Positions 8,601 to 15,206 of a DNA stretch of 15,697 nt are shown one piece after another. Made by a program: the position numbers and the translations under genes. The number at the start of each line of letters is the position of its first letter. The first letter of the stretch is position 1. Where the stretch lies: the NCBI GenBank assembly GCA_003022985.1, contig PXTV01000006.1:1-15697 (forward strand), written 5' to 3'. The notes below the pieces were generated by a model. That model had not been told where the DNA came from. It worked only from the letters and a program-made list of their open reading frames with translations, and did no database searches. Source of the DNA: Bacteroidetes bacterium SW_11_45_7 (GTDB lineage: Bacteria; Bacteroidota; Bacteroidia; Chitinophagales; SW-11-45-7).

Positions 8601-9195
8601 GTGCTGACGACAAATAAAGGGGCTGTAATTGATCACCACATGCTGTTCTTCCTGCAATATTGACCGAGAAAGAGGTGCCGTCAACAAATTGGCAATTGGT
8701 TCGTAGATCAAACTGCAGCTTGACGCTGTTCGAATCGGGCTTGACCACACCGGGAAGGCCCTCTGCATTCAAGCCCGGATCAAGCGTGTCAGCAAGCCAG
8801 CTCAAGTTGTTAGCTGAAATGGCAGGTTCACCAACAGAGTTGTAATTGGACGATTGAGGAAATAATAGGTCACTGCTACCCGCTTCATATGACAAGCCAC
8901 TGTTTTGCGGTAAATCAACTTGAATTTGTAAATCCCTAATGCTGGCTATTTGTGTGCTTGTCACTTCTACGGTGACAGGGATGGTATCGCATAAATCCAG
9001 CGGTGCATTGGGTGTGTTTACATTTGCCTGATAAGCGGCCCCTTTTGGCTGGAGATAAAGCTGGGAAGTATCTGGTGTACACGAATAATCCGGCAGGGAA
9101 GATGGATACTGACGCCGACAGGGGACTCCTGTTCCTGTCGGGCTTCGCGACACGCAACACGAGCGTCCGGATCGGCGCGGTTTGAGGCACGCCAC
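5626..9195 (-). CDS. C-terminal piece of the adhesin: DUF11-like modules, PKD, SprB repeats, T9SS type-B (CHU_C) sorting domain
   Basis: Gene-like sequence begins at about 9110 (SSLPDYSCTPDTSQLYL). The 28 residues before it, including the apparent ATG at 9195, are out-of-frame reading of the GC-rich insert and do not mark a true start. In order come two Cys-anchored DUF11-like modules (CDTIPVTVEV, CDKSQLMQVSIKNLG with LPEGLRY), a segment with a calcium-loop-like DADQNGAF, a region around 7850-7560 with Tyr/Trp-rich Ig-like strands (YNWTPSQNV), a PKD domain at ~7545-7305 (WQWSFGDNTSS, PVHTYNTAGNYHVSL), five SprB-type repeats at ~7290-6150, one more Ig-like unit (AGRDTTIFLGTNA), and the gliding-motility-associated C-terminal domain at ~5897-5629 (YIPNAFSPNDDGNND, IFDRWGELVYE, GWDGT, GVYVYVI). 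The last domain directs secretion through T9SS and surface attachment. Without an upstream start this piece is unlikely to be translated alone. Confidence 0.85.
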   Translation of the reverse strand: MACLKPRRSGRSCCVSRSPTGTGVPCRRQYPSSLPDYSCTPDTSQLYLQPKGAAYQANVNTPNAPLDLCDTIPVTVEVTSTQIASIRDLQIQVDLPQNSGLSYEAGSSDLLFPQSSNYNSVGEPAISANNLSWLADTLDPGLNAEGLPGVVKPDSNSVKLQFDLRTNCQFVDGTSFSVNIAGRTACGDQLQPLYLSSAPIRIQGAEASYQTRVDVASDTIFGCDKSQLMQVSIKNLGAGSTDTTDEIVVTLPEGLRYGGSLNGIHNSPPNGTPVINNIGGGRQELIWSTADSVTPGDSIVFEFGVEASYLAACDTFSADVEVLANSSILCVANNSYCTTSSPTGSGNVVIPVRKPSYSINNLNASYTVSGNDFDVQLNGNLTNSGRGTLPGDTTAIYFYCDADQNGAFSPPDVMLHRFVTTQSINSTPLSFTDSFSVNNNSCTISCSDNIIATVFPNPNDPQCACDTAVTTTKPDFAPHAYGDTSLCRGDSTLFTATGGTQYNWTPSQNVTDPTSSSPIVYPDSTKYYEVVISDNNGCQNRDTVDIEVFDNPGADFTKGFDCHTHELALTDLSTAGSAPINNWQWSFGDNTSSSTQNPVHTYNTAGNYHVSLGITDTNSCIDSISKLHVEPSFLTLQIDSTKDIACNGSSDGWISTSPKGGTPPYELSLNGGPYQQQSQFTGLPSGTHTIVLRDDSACVDTQTITITEPPALSTSITDQWNVSCNGGSDGQVTVQANGGSPPYEYALDGGAYQPSGTFTGLAQGNYNVIVRDDSACIDTQSVTITEPQPITIQLLDSTHISCHGQNDGALSVSTTGGTGSIEFSLNGGSFQNTGSFSGLPAGEFIITARDDSLCTKSDTFTLRQPNSLSVNGTVVPEYCNQENGSTKLTVNGGTQPYSYSWQPPQSGQENIIDLKAGNYNVTVTDSQNCKTTASYQINHIDAPATRTSIQEVSCFGAKDGQARVDIDGTTAPYDIQWSNGESDTAITNVDGGIYGVTVTDTFGCKATDTAAIFEPPETKIDAGRDTTIFLGTNASLSPSVNNVGYLADYFWSSPDKVVCDNCLETRVSPIETTTYTIEAKDKWNCVYKDSLTVKVNEKDRLLYIPNAFSPNDDGNNDRFRVYAPGIDQINVKIFDRWGELVYETFDPQGGWDGTINDKKAGSGVYVYVINIEYKDGYTTQKQGSVTLIR
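6150..7292 (-). repeat. Five tandem SprB-type repeats in the adhesin gene
   Basis: Units of about 75-78 codons run at ~7290-7068, 7067-6834, 6833-6600, 6599-6375 and 6374-6150. Each opens near a cysteine (IACNGSSDG, VSCNGGSDG, ISCHGQNDG, EYCNQENGS, VSCFGAKDG), passes GGTPPYELSLNGG-like and FTGLPSG-like turns, and closes with a DDSAC or DSQNC pair and TEPP-like residues. Units 1 and 2 are also close in DNA sequence over their ends, at an exact 234-base spacing (for example around 7079 and 6845), while units 4 and 5 are more divergent. This is the SprB repeat pattern of gliding adhesins. The nearly identical DNA in units 1-2 makes copy-number change by recombination possible. Confidence 0.8.
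9111..9180. other. GC-rich segment of foreign appearance with perfect 8-bp inverted repeat, at the second frame break
   Basis: By hand count 49 of 70 bases are G or C (70%), against roughly 45% in the flanks. CCGACAGG (9115-9122) and CCTGTCGG (9134-9141) are perfect inverted repeats with an 11-base loop; TCGCGA at 9145-9150 and CCGGATCGG at 9167-9175 add further symmetry. The adhesin frame is lost exactly here, and the frame arithmetic fits an insertion of 3n+1 bases (70, 73 or 76). It could be a small palindromic mobile repeat or a chimeric join in assembly. No target duplication is evident. Confidence 0.6.
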
Positions 9196-9790
9196 TTACC
9201 TGTAACCGAGGGGCTTCGTACTTAATCGAATCACGTCCAGTTTCAACAGGGGAATAATTTCCGGGCCGGGCTAATTGATCGATAGTGGCCAACTCGAGCT
9301 TATAGTTAATAGGCAACCATTCACTTGCTGGCACATGACACGTTGGCTGCCACGTAATACGCCACCATCCATTCAAACCATCATCGCTAAGGGGGAAGCC
9401 ACCGCCATTGTTTGTAAAGAGAGTATCCAGGTAAAAGACCAGTGTATCCGCATTGGGATCTACAGGAGAAATGGAGGCTGTATACCCCTGGCTACTGGAA
9501 CTTCCTGCCGTCCGTGTGTAGCGAAATGTTGCATCTTTGTATAAGTAACCGGGTGGGCGAACAACTTCAAGACGTTCTGGATAGGCCCAGTGCCGGTATT
9601 CATTTTTGAAAATATTGCCTCCGGAATAATTTGTGCAACAGTTGCCCACGGACAGGTAATAACTTTCAGATACCGAAACCTGGTTGCATTGGTCATTTGT
9701 AGTGAAGTCAGGGCCGCAACATACGGAAAAGTAATAGCCAACATAGGTAAAGTTGCCGGAGAATGTGTCACAAGAGAATTGGCGATAGGG
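9181..9790 (-). pseudogene. Middle piece of the adhesin gene, stranded in its own frame
   Basis: This frame is open from 9832 to 8936, but only about 9790-9181 reads as adhesin. It begins with RQFSCDTFSGNFTYVGYY and goes on with Cys-rich, Tyr-rich and Asn-rich sequence (YFSVCCGPDFTTNDQCN, SVGNCCTNYSGGN), then ITWQPTCHVPASEWLP and YEAPRLQVSGVPQT. Composition and style match the pieces on either side. The first ~14 residues from the ATG at 9832 are out-of-frame reading of the N-terminal piece, and everything below ~9180 is the GC-rich insert and out-of-frame reading of the C-terminal piece. It has no signal peptide of its own, so it is not an independent gene. Confidence 0.75.
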
Positions 9791-12107
9791 AATAGATGTT
9801 TTCAATATCCTGCGTTTGAACAACTCCGCCATTCCGTTTACTTTGATAGTAGGCTATAACTTGCACAGTATCGCCCTTTTCGTAACGAAAGCCGGCTGGT
9901 AGACAATTGATATTGCCCACATCGATATTATAGGAAAATGTTTTGTCGCCCCCGTTTGTTTGCGTAGTTGGCGGAGGTAAGCCGCACTTGTAAATTGTAC
10001 CGGTACTCGCATCGACAATGCGTATGGAATCTGCTAAAAAATCGAGGTATTGCCCTTGCGAGACCCTTGATTCGAGGGACCCGTATTGCCAATCCGGGTT
10101 GGTAGCTGACGTGTCTACAACACCCGTCATTTGAGTATACATGGTATCGCCAAACATCAAAAACTGCGTTCGAACCTGGCTTTTATTGAGTGCTTGGGAT
10201 GAGTCAGCCACACCATCATCAGGGTTATCGGCTATTCCGTAATTGTGGCGCTCATTTTCGTAATCGAGACTCACCATGCCACCATCCGGGCAAGGGACTG
10301 GCGGACAATGGACATCGACATTAAAGTTGTGAGAGGCGGCACACAAAGTGCATGCGCATGAAGTGTCAGGTACTACATTGACTTTATACTGGATATTAGC
10401 TGTAAAGGAGCCAGGGCCGGTTGCTCCACAATCAGCAACCAAGCGGATATGGGTCTCCGCCTTTTCAGGGTTAAATTGAAAACCGAGCGGATATTGAACC
10501 GTGACTGTGTCACCGTTTTGTGTAAAGTTTGAGGGCGTAAAGACATTGCCAAATTGATTGATGAGCCAGATGTCATTTGGATTACCAGTGAACGAAATAC
10601 CTGATGGAAGGATGAATTGGGTTTGAAAGTAACTGCCGGGAGCTTTTGGCGTAACAAAGCGCCAGCGGGAGTGCGTTATAGTAAATGTGGCAGTATCTCC
10701 CGGTAAAATATCCGTTGGCCCGTTATGGAAAAGTTGATTAATATTGTCCGATCGATGCCAATAGTAATTTAGGGTTGTGGGGCCCCCATTGTAAGTGTTG
10801 TCAAAACATTGATCGTTATATTCAAAACGGTATTTCGTGGACAACATCCGATTACTGTTGCACGATTGGGAACAACAGGTATACTGATAATAAACAAGTG
10901 TATCGGTTTCTCCGGGCGCAATCTTGGGCACTTGAATCTTAAACCAGGACTTCATCTCGGGCGCCAGGCAATTACGCCAGGCATCCCGGGTATAAATTGG
11001 TGAAAGTGTATCTGCATTTCCATTATTAGCCTTCCACAAGATAGCTGATGTGTCAAAGCCGGAATAATAGCCATTGGCATTGCCAAATCCCGATCCATTG
11101 GATTGTGCCACATCAAGAGTGAAATCCCTGGCTGGCCCTGCCCCATTATTTGTAACTATGATTTTGCCCACGCTTGGCGTATTATCGCTGTAGCAAGTAT
11201 TCGGTGTAAATTCATGTTGCACATCCAGATCAGGCGTGGGATTTGGTACTATGATGTCCGTCAACCTGTTATCAACCTGGCATAGTTGTTGGTCGCATCC
11301 CCACCATGTTAATAATTCAGATTTATTATCAATACACTCCTTGACATGAATGTCATACGCAATGGTTACAGACTCGTTCTTTTCGAGCTGCCCATTACCA
11401 TTCCCAATGGTTTGAAAGTCCGAACTGCCGAGCGCCATAATAACTGAATCACCTTGCGATGAAGGTGTTATTGAAGCATTGGAAGGACTTAGCCTAAAGT
11501 TAAACAGGCTAACATTATTAGTATCGGAAATATCACTAAAGAATAACGTATTGACACTACCATCACCGCCATTTGTAATTGTTACACTCCTTGTTATGGT
11601 GTCACCTAATGTAGCCGAATCCTTGGAAACGGAAGTAATATTTAGCGATGGGTACTCAATATTGTAAGGGGGCGAGGTGATCGTATCCTTGCCAGAAGTA
11701 AAGCTGAAGTAGAGCGTATTTTGAAATACACTGTCAGCATTATCGATTGCAGGACATGATGCTCTCACTAAAAATTGAAATTGTTGCGTTTTGGTCGGCT
11801 TTATGTCATTTGCCTGTAATACAACCGAATCAGCATTATTCGTATTCAATTCGTTTACTTGCCCGCTAATAATGCTATTATTCACGTAGCGAAAGCCCTG
11901 TGGAAGAACAACGCTTATGATAGGATCTTTTAAGGTGTCAGAGCCAATGTTCGTATAGGATACCGAAAAGGTATCGGCTCTTCCACAAACAGTTAAATTT
12001 TGAGGTGACTGGAGATTGTAGGAGAGGGGCTGCCCTTCAACCATTTTGAAAAGGAAGCAGAATAGAAAAAGAACTAAATATAAAAATGGTGGTATATATT
12101 TCTTCAT
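9768..12107 (-). CDS. N-terminal piece of the adhesin: signal peptide and repeated DUF11-like modules
   Basis: The frame encodes 779 residues from ATG 12107. Residues 1-25 are a signal peptide (KK, then a Leu/Phe-rich core, likely cut VEG|QPL), so the product enters the periplasm. What follows is beta-rich and of low charge. It has Cys-anchored modules such as CGRADTFSVSYTNIGSD with LPQGFRYV (about residues 40-75), CYSDNTPSVGKIIVTNNG, and CGATGPGSFTAN, which resemble the DUF11/conserved-repeat fold of surface proteins. CPPVPCPDGG at about 595-605 looks like a linker. The last ~5 residues (SPILL, stop at 9768) come after the probable one-base slip at 9788-9790, where the next frame continues the protein. 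If translated as is, the product would lack the T9SS sorting domain and should stay in the periplasm. The upstream region has a weak TACTTTCA box with TTTG about 20 bases before it, too uncertain to list. Confidence 0.8.
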   Translation of the reverse strand: MKKYIPPFLYLVLFLFCFLFKMVEGQPLSYNLQSPQNLTVCGRADTFSVSYTNIGSDTLKDPIISVVLPQGFRYVNNSIISGQVNELNTNNADSVVLQANDIKPTKTQQFQFLVRASCPAIDNADSVFQNTLYFSFTSGKDTITSPPYNIEYPSLNITSVSKDSATLGDTITRSVTITNGGDGSVNTLFFSDISDTNNVSLFNFRLSPSNASITPSSQGDSVIMALGSSDFQTIGNGNGQLEKNESVTIAYDIHVKECIDNKSELLTWWGCDQQLCQVDNRLTDIIVPNPTPDLDVQHEFTPNTCYSDNTPSVGKIIVTNNGAGPARDFTLDVAQSNGSGFGNANGYYSGFDTSAILWKANNGNADTLSPIYTRDAWRNCLAPEMKSWFKIQVPKIAPGETDTLVYYQYTCCSQSCNSNRMLSTKYRFEYNDQCFDNTYNGGPTTLNYYWHRSDNINQLFHNGPTDILPGDTATFTITHSRWRFVTPKAPGSYFQTQFILPSGISFTGNPNDIWLINQFGNVFTPSNFTQNGDTVTVQYPLGFQFNPEKAETHIRLVADCGATGPGSFTANIQYKVNVVPDTSCACTLCAASHNFNVDVHCPPVPCPDGGMVSLDYENERHNYGIADNPDDGVADSSQALNKSQVRTQFLMFGDTMYTQMTGVVDTSATNPDWQYGSLESRVSQGQYLDFLADSIRIVDASTGTIYKCGLPPPTTQTNGGDKTFSYNIDVGNINCLPAGFRYEKGDTVQVIAYYQSKRNGGVVQTQDIENIYSLSPILL

Positions 12108-12607
12108 GTAGAACGTCCATCTGCTTTACACCAGTGAAAGTAATGATATTCCACAGGATAAACAAAACAAAAATTTGTTAAACAGTATTTTCGTCAAGGA
12201 GCAAGAGATAGATGGGTCTGAATGTCTCATCACCTCTTGGAGGTAAGGTTACTCTTGAAAGAATGAAAGGGCTTATTTGACTTCTTCTGAAGGATATTGA
12301 TCTCCTTAATGAAAGGTAAGCGGGCTATATACTTGGTGCCACTTATCAACTGAAGCGATGAATTTCTACAAAGTGGCTTATAAGTCAGATGCAACTACTT
12401 AAACAAATGCGGCATAGTTTTCATAATAATCAGTGCTAAAGAAACTTGATCTGTGAGTAAGAAGCAAATTCCCGGGGCTAACAAGATAGCCAACAAATGA
12501 GATAGCAAAAGGCCCTTAGCACCTTGGATGTTTGGATGTATTAGGTGCTAACCCTAATTCATCCCCCCTTCAAAAAAAGAATATGAGAGATTTTCCGTGA
12601 TGTTAGG
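12108..12607. other. 500-base region without a gene
   Basis: All six frames are broken by frequent stops and no RNA gene was recognised. It holds the promoter region of the adhesin gene at its left end and a hairpin at 12516-12551 behind the beta-helix/barrel gene at its right end. A small ACCTC/GAGGT palindrome at 12232-12244 is too short to interpret. The size is larger than the other gaps in this window, so a decayed gene or a small RNA is possible, but nothing positive supports either. Confidence 0.5.
12511..12551 (-). terminator. Possible transcription terminator behind the beta-helix/barrel gene
   Basis: TTAGCACCT (12516-12524) and AGGTGCTAA (12543-12551) form a perfect 9-bp stem with an 18-base loop. 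Read on the minus strand, the hairpin is followed by GGGCC and only four Ts, so it is a weak intrinsic terminator at best. It lies 57 bases past the stop codon of the gene ending at 12608, the expected place. The loop carries a tandem TTGGATG/TTTGGATG. Confidence 0.4.
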
Positions 12608-15157
12608 TTACCGTTCAAATTGTTCTCGTTCTTCCTCCATCTCTTCTTCTTGCTTATCGTATTTGCTTTTCATGCCAAAGATTTTACTTCCGCTAACAGA
12701 GATAAAGTAATACCAATCCCGGCTACCTCCCCCGGTCTTTCTTGCATCCGGGAATGTGTAAGCATGATTTCTTGTGCGTCCTTTATTCGTTACCCATATA
12801 AGGGAGGGGTTGGAAAGTAATGCAGCTGTTTTGTAAGTCCTTGTTTCTCCGTCAAACGTGATGGTGACTTCTTCAGGAGCGTCTTCTTTTTCACCCCCAA
12901 ACACTGAGCCGATGGTTGAATTGTAAGTCCTGGCTTTAATGTCCGGATTAGCTTCTACAATCTTTTCATGGCGGTTCCCCCTGTCAAAATAATAACCACC
13001 CACATCGTCAAGGTAATCTGTAAATGTAAGGTGAGCTGTCACTTGAGCACCAATGGTCCAGGATTTATTGAATACATATTCAAATCCAACGCCAAACGGA
13101 ATATTGAATTGCCATAAACTGTAAGGTTCAGGAGCCGGTCGTTCAGGGAAGGAGGGATCGTTTCCGTCTGTATGTTGGCCTTCTGTCCCTACTGGTTGAA
13201 GCGGGAACCAAAGGTCTTGTCCCTCATCGTTTTCGAGGTATTGGGGATCTCCCGTTTCCGGGTCGAAACCCGTGAAAATTCTTGCTTCAGGTCTCATTTT
13301 GAAGACATTAACACCAGCAAATGCGTAAGGCTCAATTGTGTTTCCTTTGGATAAACCGTATTCAAGCATGTGCCATTTAACGGTAAAGTTCCCTTCCCAA
13401 ATATTCGTTCGAAATTGAGCCCATCTTTCCCTCGCTTCTTGGTTATCGTAATCAGAAGCGGTGATTCTCATATAATTAACGGAAAGATTGGCTGAGAACC
13501 ATTTGGAAATGTTATATTGCCCATAGAGACCCATGCCAAATCGAAAATCTCTTTCATCCAGGAATTTTGGGACAAGATCGCCTGAATAGTTAGCAGCACC
13601 TACTTTGGCGCCAACTTCCCATGTTTTTGCAAGGGAAAGTGGTTCTTTTTCTTTTTGCAAACGAGATAAATCCGACAAATCAGCCAATGTTTCAAGCCCT
13701 TTCTTTTGTTTTTCAGTGGGCTTGAATGCCTCACTTTCCTTGATCATGTCTGAGGATTTATAGAAAGCTTTTTCTTCTCCTTCGCGATAAAGCCTGCTGT
13801 ATTTGTTTAAAGCCTCAACTTGCCCTATAGTAAATTCCGGAATTTCAAATCCCTCTCCATCTTTGAAATTGGCAAATTCTATATAACCTAATTGGCTTTT
13901 CATAAAACCGGCATTCTGTACACGAAAACTGAATTTGGTTTTATTGTCCGACCAGGTTGTTTTGTCGTATTCTATAGGTGAAAAATTTAACATATTTTTT
14001 GCAGTGTCGAAATAAACCCATGTTGCTTGAACAGTGTCCAGCTTTTTAACCGGCCTGTTGAATTGCAATTCCATATTCACACTGTTGCCTGAAAAAGCAG
14101 GTATTTCTTTATAGTCTTTAACAAATTCATTGTTCCACTTCACTTTGTGGATGTGGGCATGAGACTTTTCCGTAGGTTGCCTTAAAATAGGCTCGGGTTT
14201 TAAAAGTGGCAACTCATTGTTTTGATAAAAGTGGGAGAATGTGGAAGATATATATTGTTTATCATTTGACCGGTAAAAGTTATTGGGAATTTCGTAAAAT
14301 TCACCTTCCCCTTGTATACCGAGACTAACTTCACGGATAATTGTATCAGTTGAAGCGTTAAGTTGGTAATTATCGAAAATCGAATTGTTTTCAATAGTAG
14401 CTTCGAATCCATCTTGATCGCCATCGTATAAGCTAAAAACCGGTGTGTTAGAAGGGACGCCTTTATCTACACCATAAACAACATTATTAGAAATAAGGTT
14501 ATTCTTAAATGTCAAATCCAGGACATTATCTTGAAGATTTTGAATATATATAGATGCCCAATTGTTGTAGAAATTGTTACGATTAAAGTTGAATTTAGTC
14601 ACTGCACCTTGCTGACCGAATTCTGTGGGGGTCTTGATTAGAATTGCCGATTCTCCTGTGTTGATTTTTTTGAATATGTTGTCATGAATATCGACCTTTT
14701 CCCGGTACCAATTCATATCAAAATTCAGTGGCACTTCCAGGCTTTCGAATCGGACATAACCAATAGTTATGTTACCACCTTCAGTTCCGCGAATGGTCAC
14801 TCCTTTCCCTTGACTATTCTCATTGGTGCTTGTAAATTGTATAAGGTTATTTGGCTTCCCCTCAATTTGTAAGCCCCCTTCAACAACAATAGATGTATTA
14901 GGTTTGAAGAGAACTTTTACGCCCTCCTCTATTGTCAGAGTAGCATTTTTGTTCACCTTTACATTATTTTTTACAAGATGTGTACCATCTGAAATGGTTT
15001 GATCTTCACCTATATAACCCTCTATGACCGAGACATCACTTTTAACCTTTTTCTTTTCTCCTACCTGCGCCAATAGATTGGTTGAAAGGATTAAAAACGA
15101 GAACAAGAATACTGCCGGTAAGAACTTTTGCAAAGAAAATTGGTTGGAGATTTCCAT
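12608..15157 (-). CDS. Exported beta-helix protein fused to a PorG/DUF6089-like outer-membrane barrel
   Basis: From ATG 15157 the product is 849 residues; an ATG 33 bases upstream (15190) is in frame, but the inner start gives a normal signal peptide (1-30, cut LLA|QVG). Residues ~50-265 look like a right-handed parallel beta-helix: short strand repeats with stacked Asn and Ile/Val (LTIEEGVKVLFKPNTSIVVE, NNLISNNVVYGV, ENNSIFDNY). A middle region (~330-480) has Ig-like strands and then a charged helical linker (FKPTEKQKKGLETLADLSDL). From residue ~511 (TWEVGAKVGAANYSGDL) to ~830 the sequence matches the style of DUF6089/PorG barrels of T9SS bacteria, including YGQYNISKWFSANLSVNYM and FRTNIWEGNFTVKWHMLEYG. 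It ends in an acidic tail EEEMEEEREQFER rather than an aromatic residue. It starts 49 bases after a gldM-type gene and is probably co-transcribed with it, suggesting a role in T9SS or gliding. The function is inferred, not known. Confidence 0.7.
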   Translation of the reverse strand: MEISNQFSLQKFLPAVFLFSFLILSTNLLAQVGEKKKVKSDVSVIEGYIGEDQTISDGTHLVKNNVKVNKNATLTIEEGVKVLFKPNTSIVVEGGLQIEGKPNNLIQFTSTNENSQGKGVTIRGTEGGNITIGYVRFESLEVPLNFDMNWYREKVDIHDNIFKKINTGESAILIKTPTEFGQQGAVTKFNFNRNNFYNNWASIYIQNLQDNVLDLTFKNNLISNNVVYGVDKGVPSNTPVFSLYDGDQDGFEATIENNSIFDNYQLNASTDTIIREVSLGIQGEGEFYEIPNNFYRSNDKQYISSTFSHFYQNNELPLLKPEPILRQPTEKSHAHIHKVKWNNEFVKDYKEIPAFSGNSVNMELQFNRPVKKLDTVQATWVYFDTAKNMLNFSPIEYDKTTWSDNKTKFSFRVQNAGFMKSQLGYIEFANFKDGEGFEIPEFTIGQVEALNKYSRLYREGEEKAFYKSSDMIKESEAFKPTEKQKKGLETLADLSDLSRLQKEKEPLSLAKTWEVGAKVGAANYSGDLVPKFLDERDFRFGMGLYGQYNISKWFSANLSVNYMRITASDYDNQEARERWAQFRTNIWEGNFTVKWHMLEYGLSKGNTIEPYAFAGVNVFKMRPEARIFTGFDPETGDPQYLENDEGQDLWFPLQPVGTEGQHTDGNDPSFPERPAPEPYSLWQFNIPFGVGFEYVFNKSWTIGAQVTAHLTFTDYLDDVGGYYFDRGNRHEKIVEANPDIKARTYNSTIGSVFGGEKEDAPEEVTITFDGETRTYKTAALLSNPSLIWVTNKGRTRNHAYTFPDARKTGGGSRDWYYFISVSGSKIFGMKSKYDKQEEEMEEEREQFER

Positions 15158-15206
15158 GATACTCTTTTTTAGGTCTTGAATGAACTCCATCTGCTGTTAG
15201 TACAAT

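Larger units (their letters stand above)
5626..12107 (-). pseudogene. Giant secreted SprB-repeat/CHU_C adhesin gene, interrupted by two frame changes
   Basis: Three consecutive minus-strand open frames read as one protein: signal peptide and Cys-anchored DUF11-like modules (frame A, 12107 to ~9790), more of the same (frame B, ~9787 to ~9181), then further modules, a PKD domain, five SprB-type repeats and the T9SS type-B sorting domain (frame C, ~9110 to 5626). Each change is a +1 shift. The first is repaired by removing one base from the GGG run at 9788-9790, which gives the smooth joint ENIYSYRQFSCDTFSGN. The second falls at a GC-rich segment of foreign look (9111-9180) and needs loss of 3n+1 bases. 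The restored product would be about 2,135 residues, exported by Sec and then by T9SS to the cell surface, where proteins of this build serve as gliding or attachment adhesins. If the breaks are real, only a truncated product without the sorting signal is made; if they are sequence errors, the gene is intact. Neither can be excluded. Confidence 0.75.

Noticed and set aside
9003..9185. Plus-strand frame ending in RNTSVRIGAV over the GC-rich segment
   Set aside because: It has high third-position GC only across ~24 codons and runs into adhesin antisense, so it is too short to call a gene; it was kept only as a clue to foreign origin of the insert.
8936..9832. An independent 298-residue gene
   Set aside because: Its two ends are out-of-frame readings of the neighbouring adhesin pieces and it has no signal peptide; the middle fits the adhesin.
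15190..15190. Start of the beta-helix/barrel gene at the upstream ATG
   Set aside because: It would add 11 mixed-charge residues in front of a good signal peptide; the ATG at 15157 gives the normal n-region.
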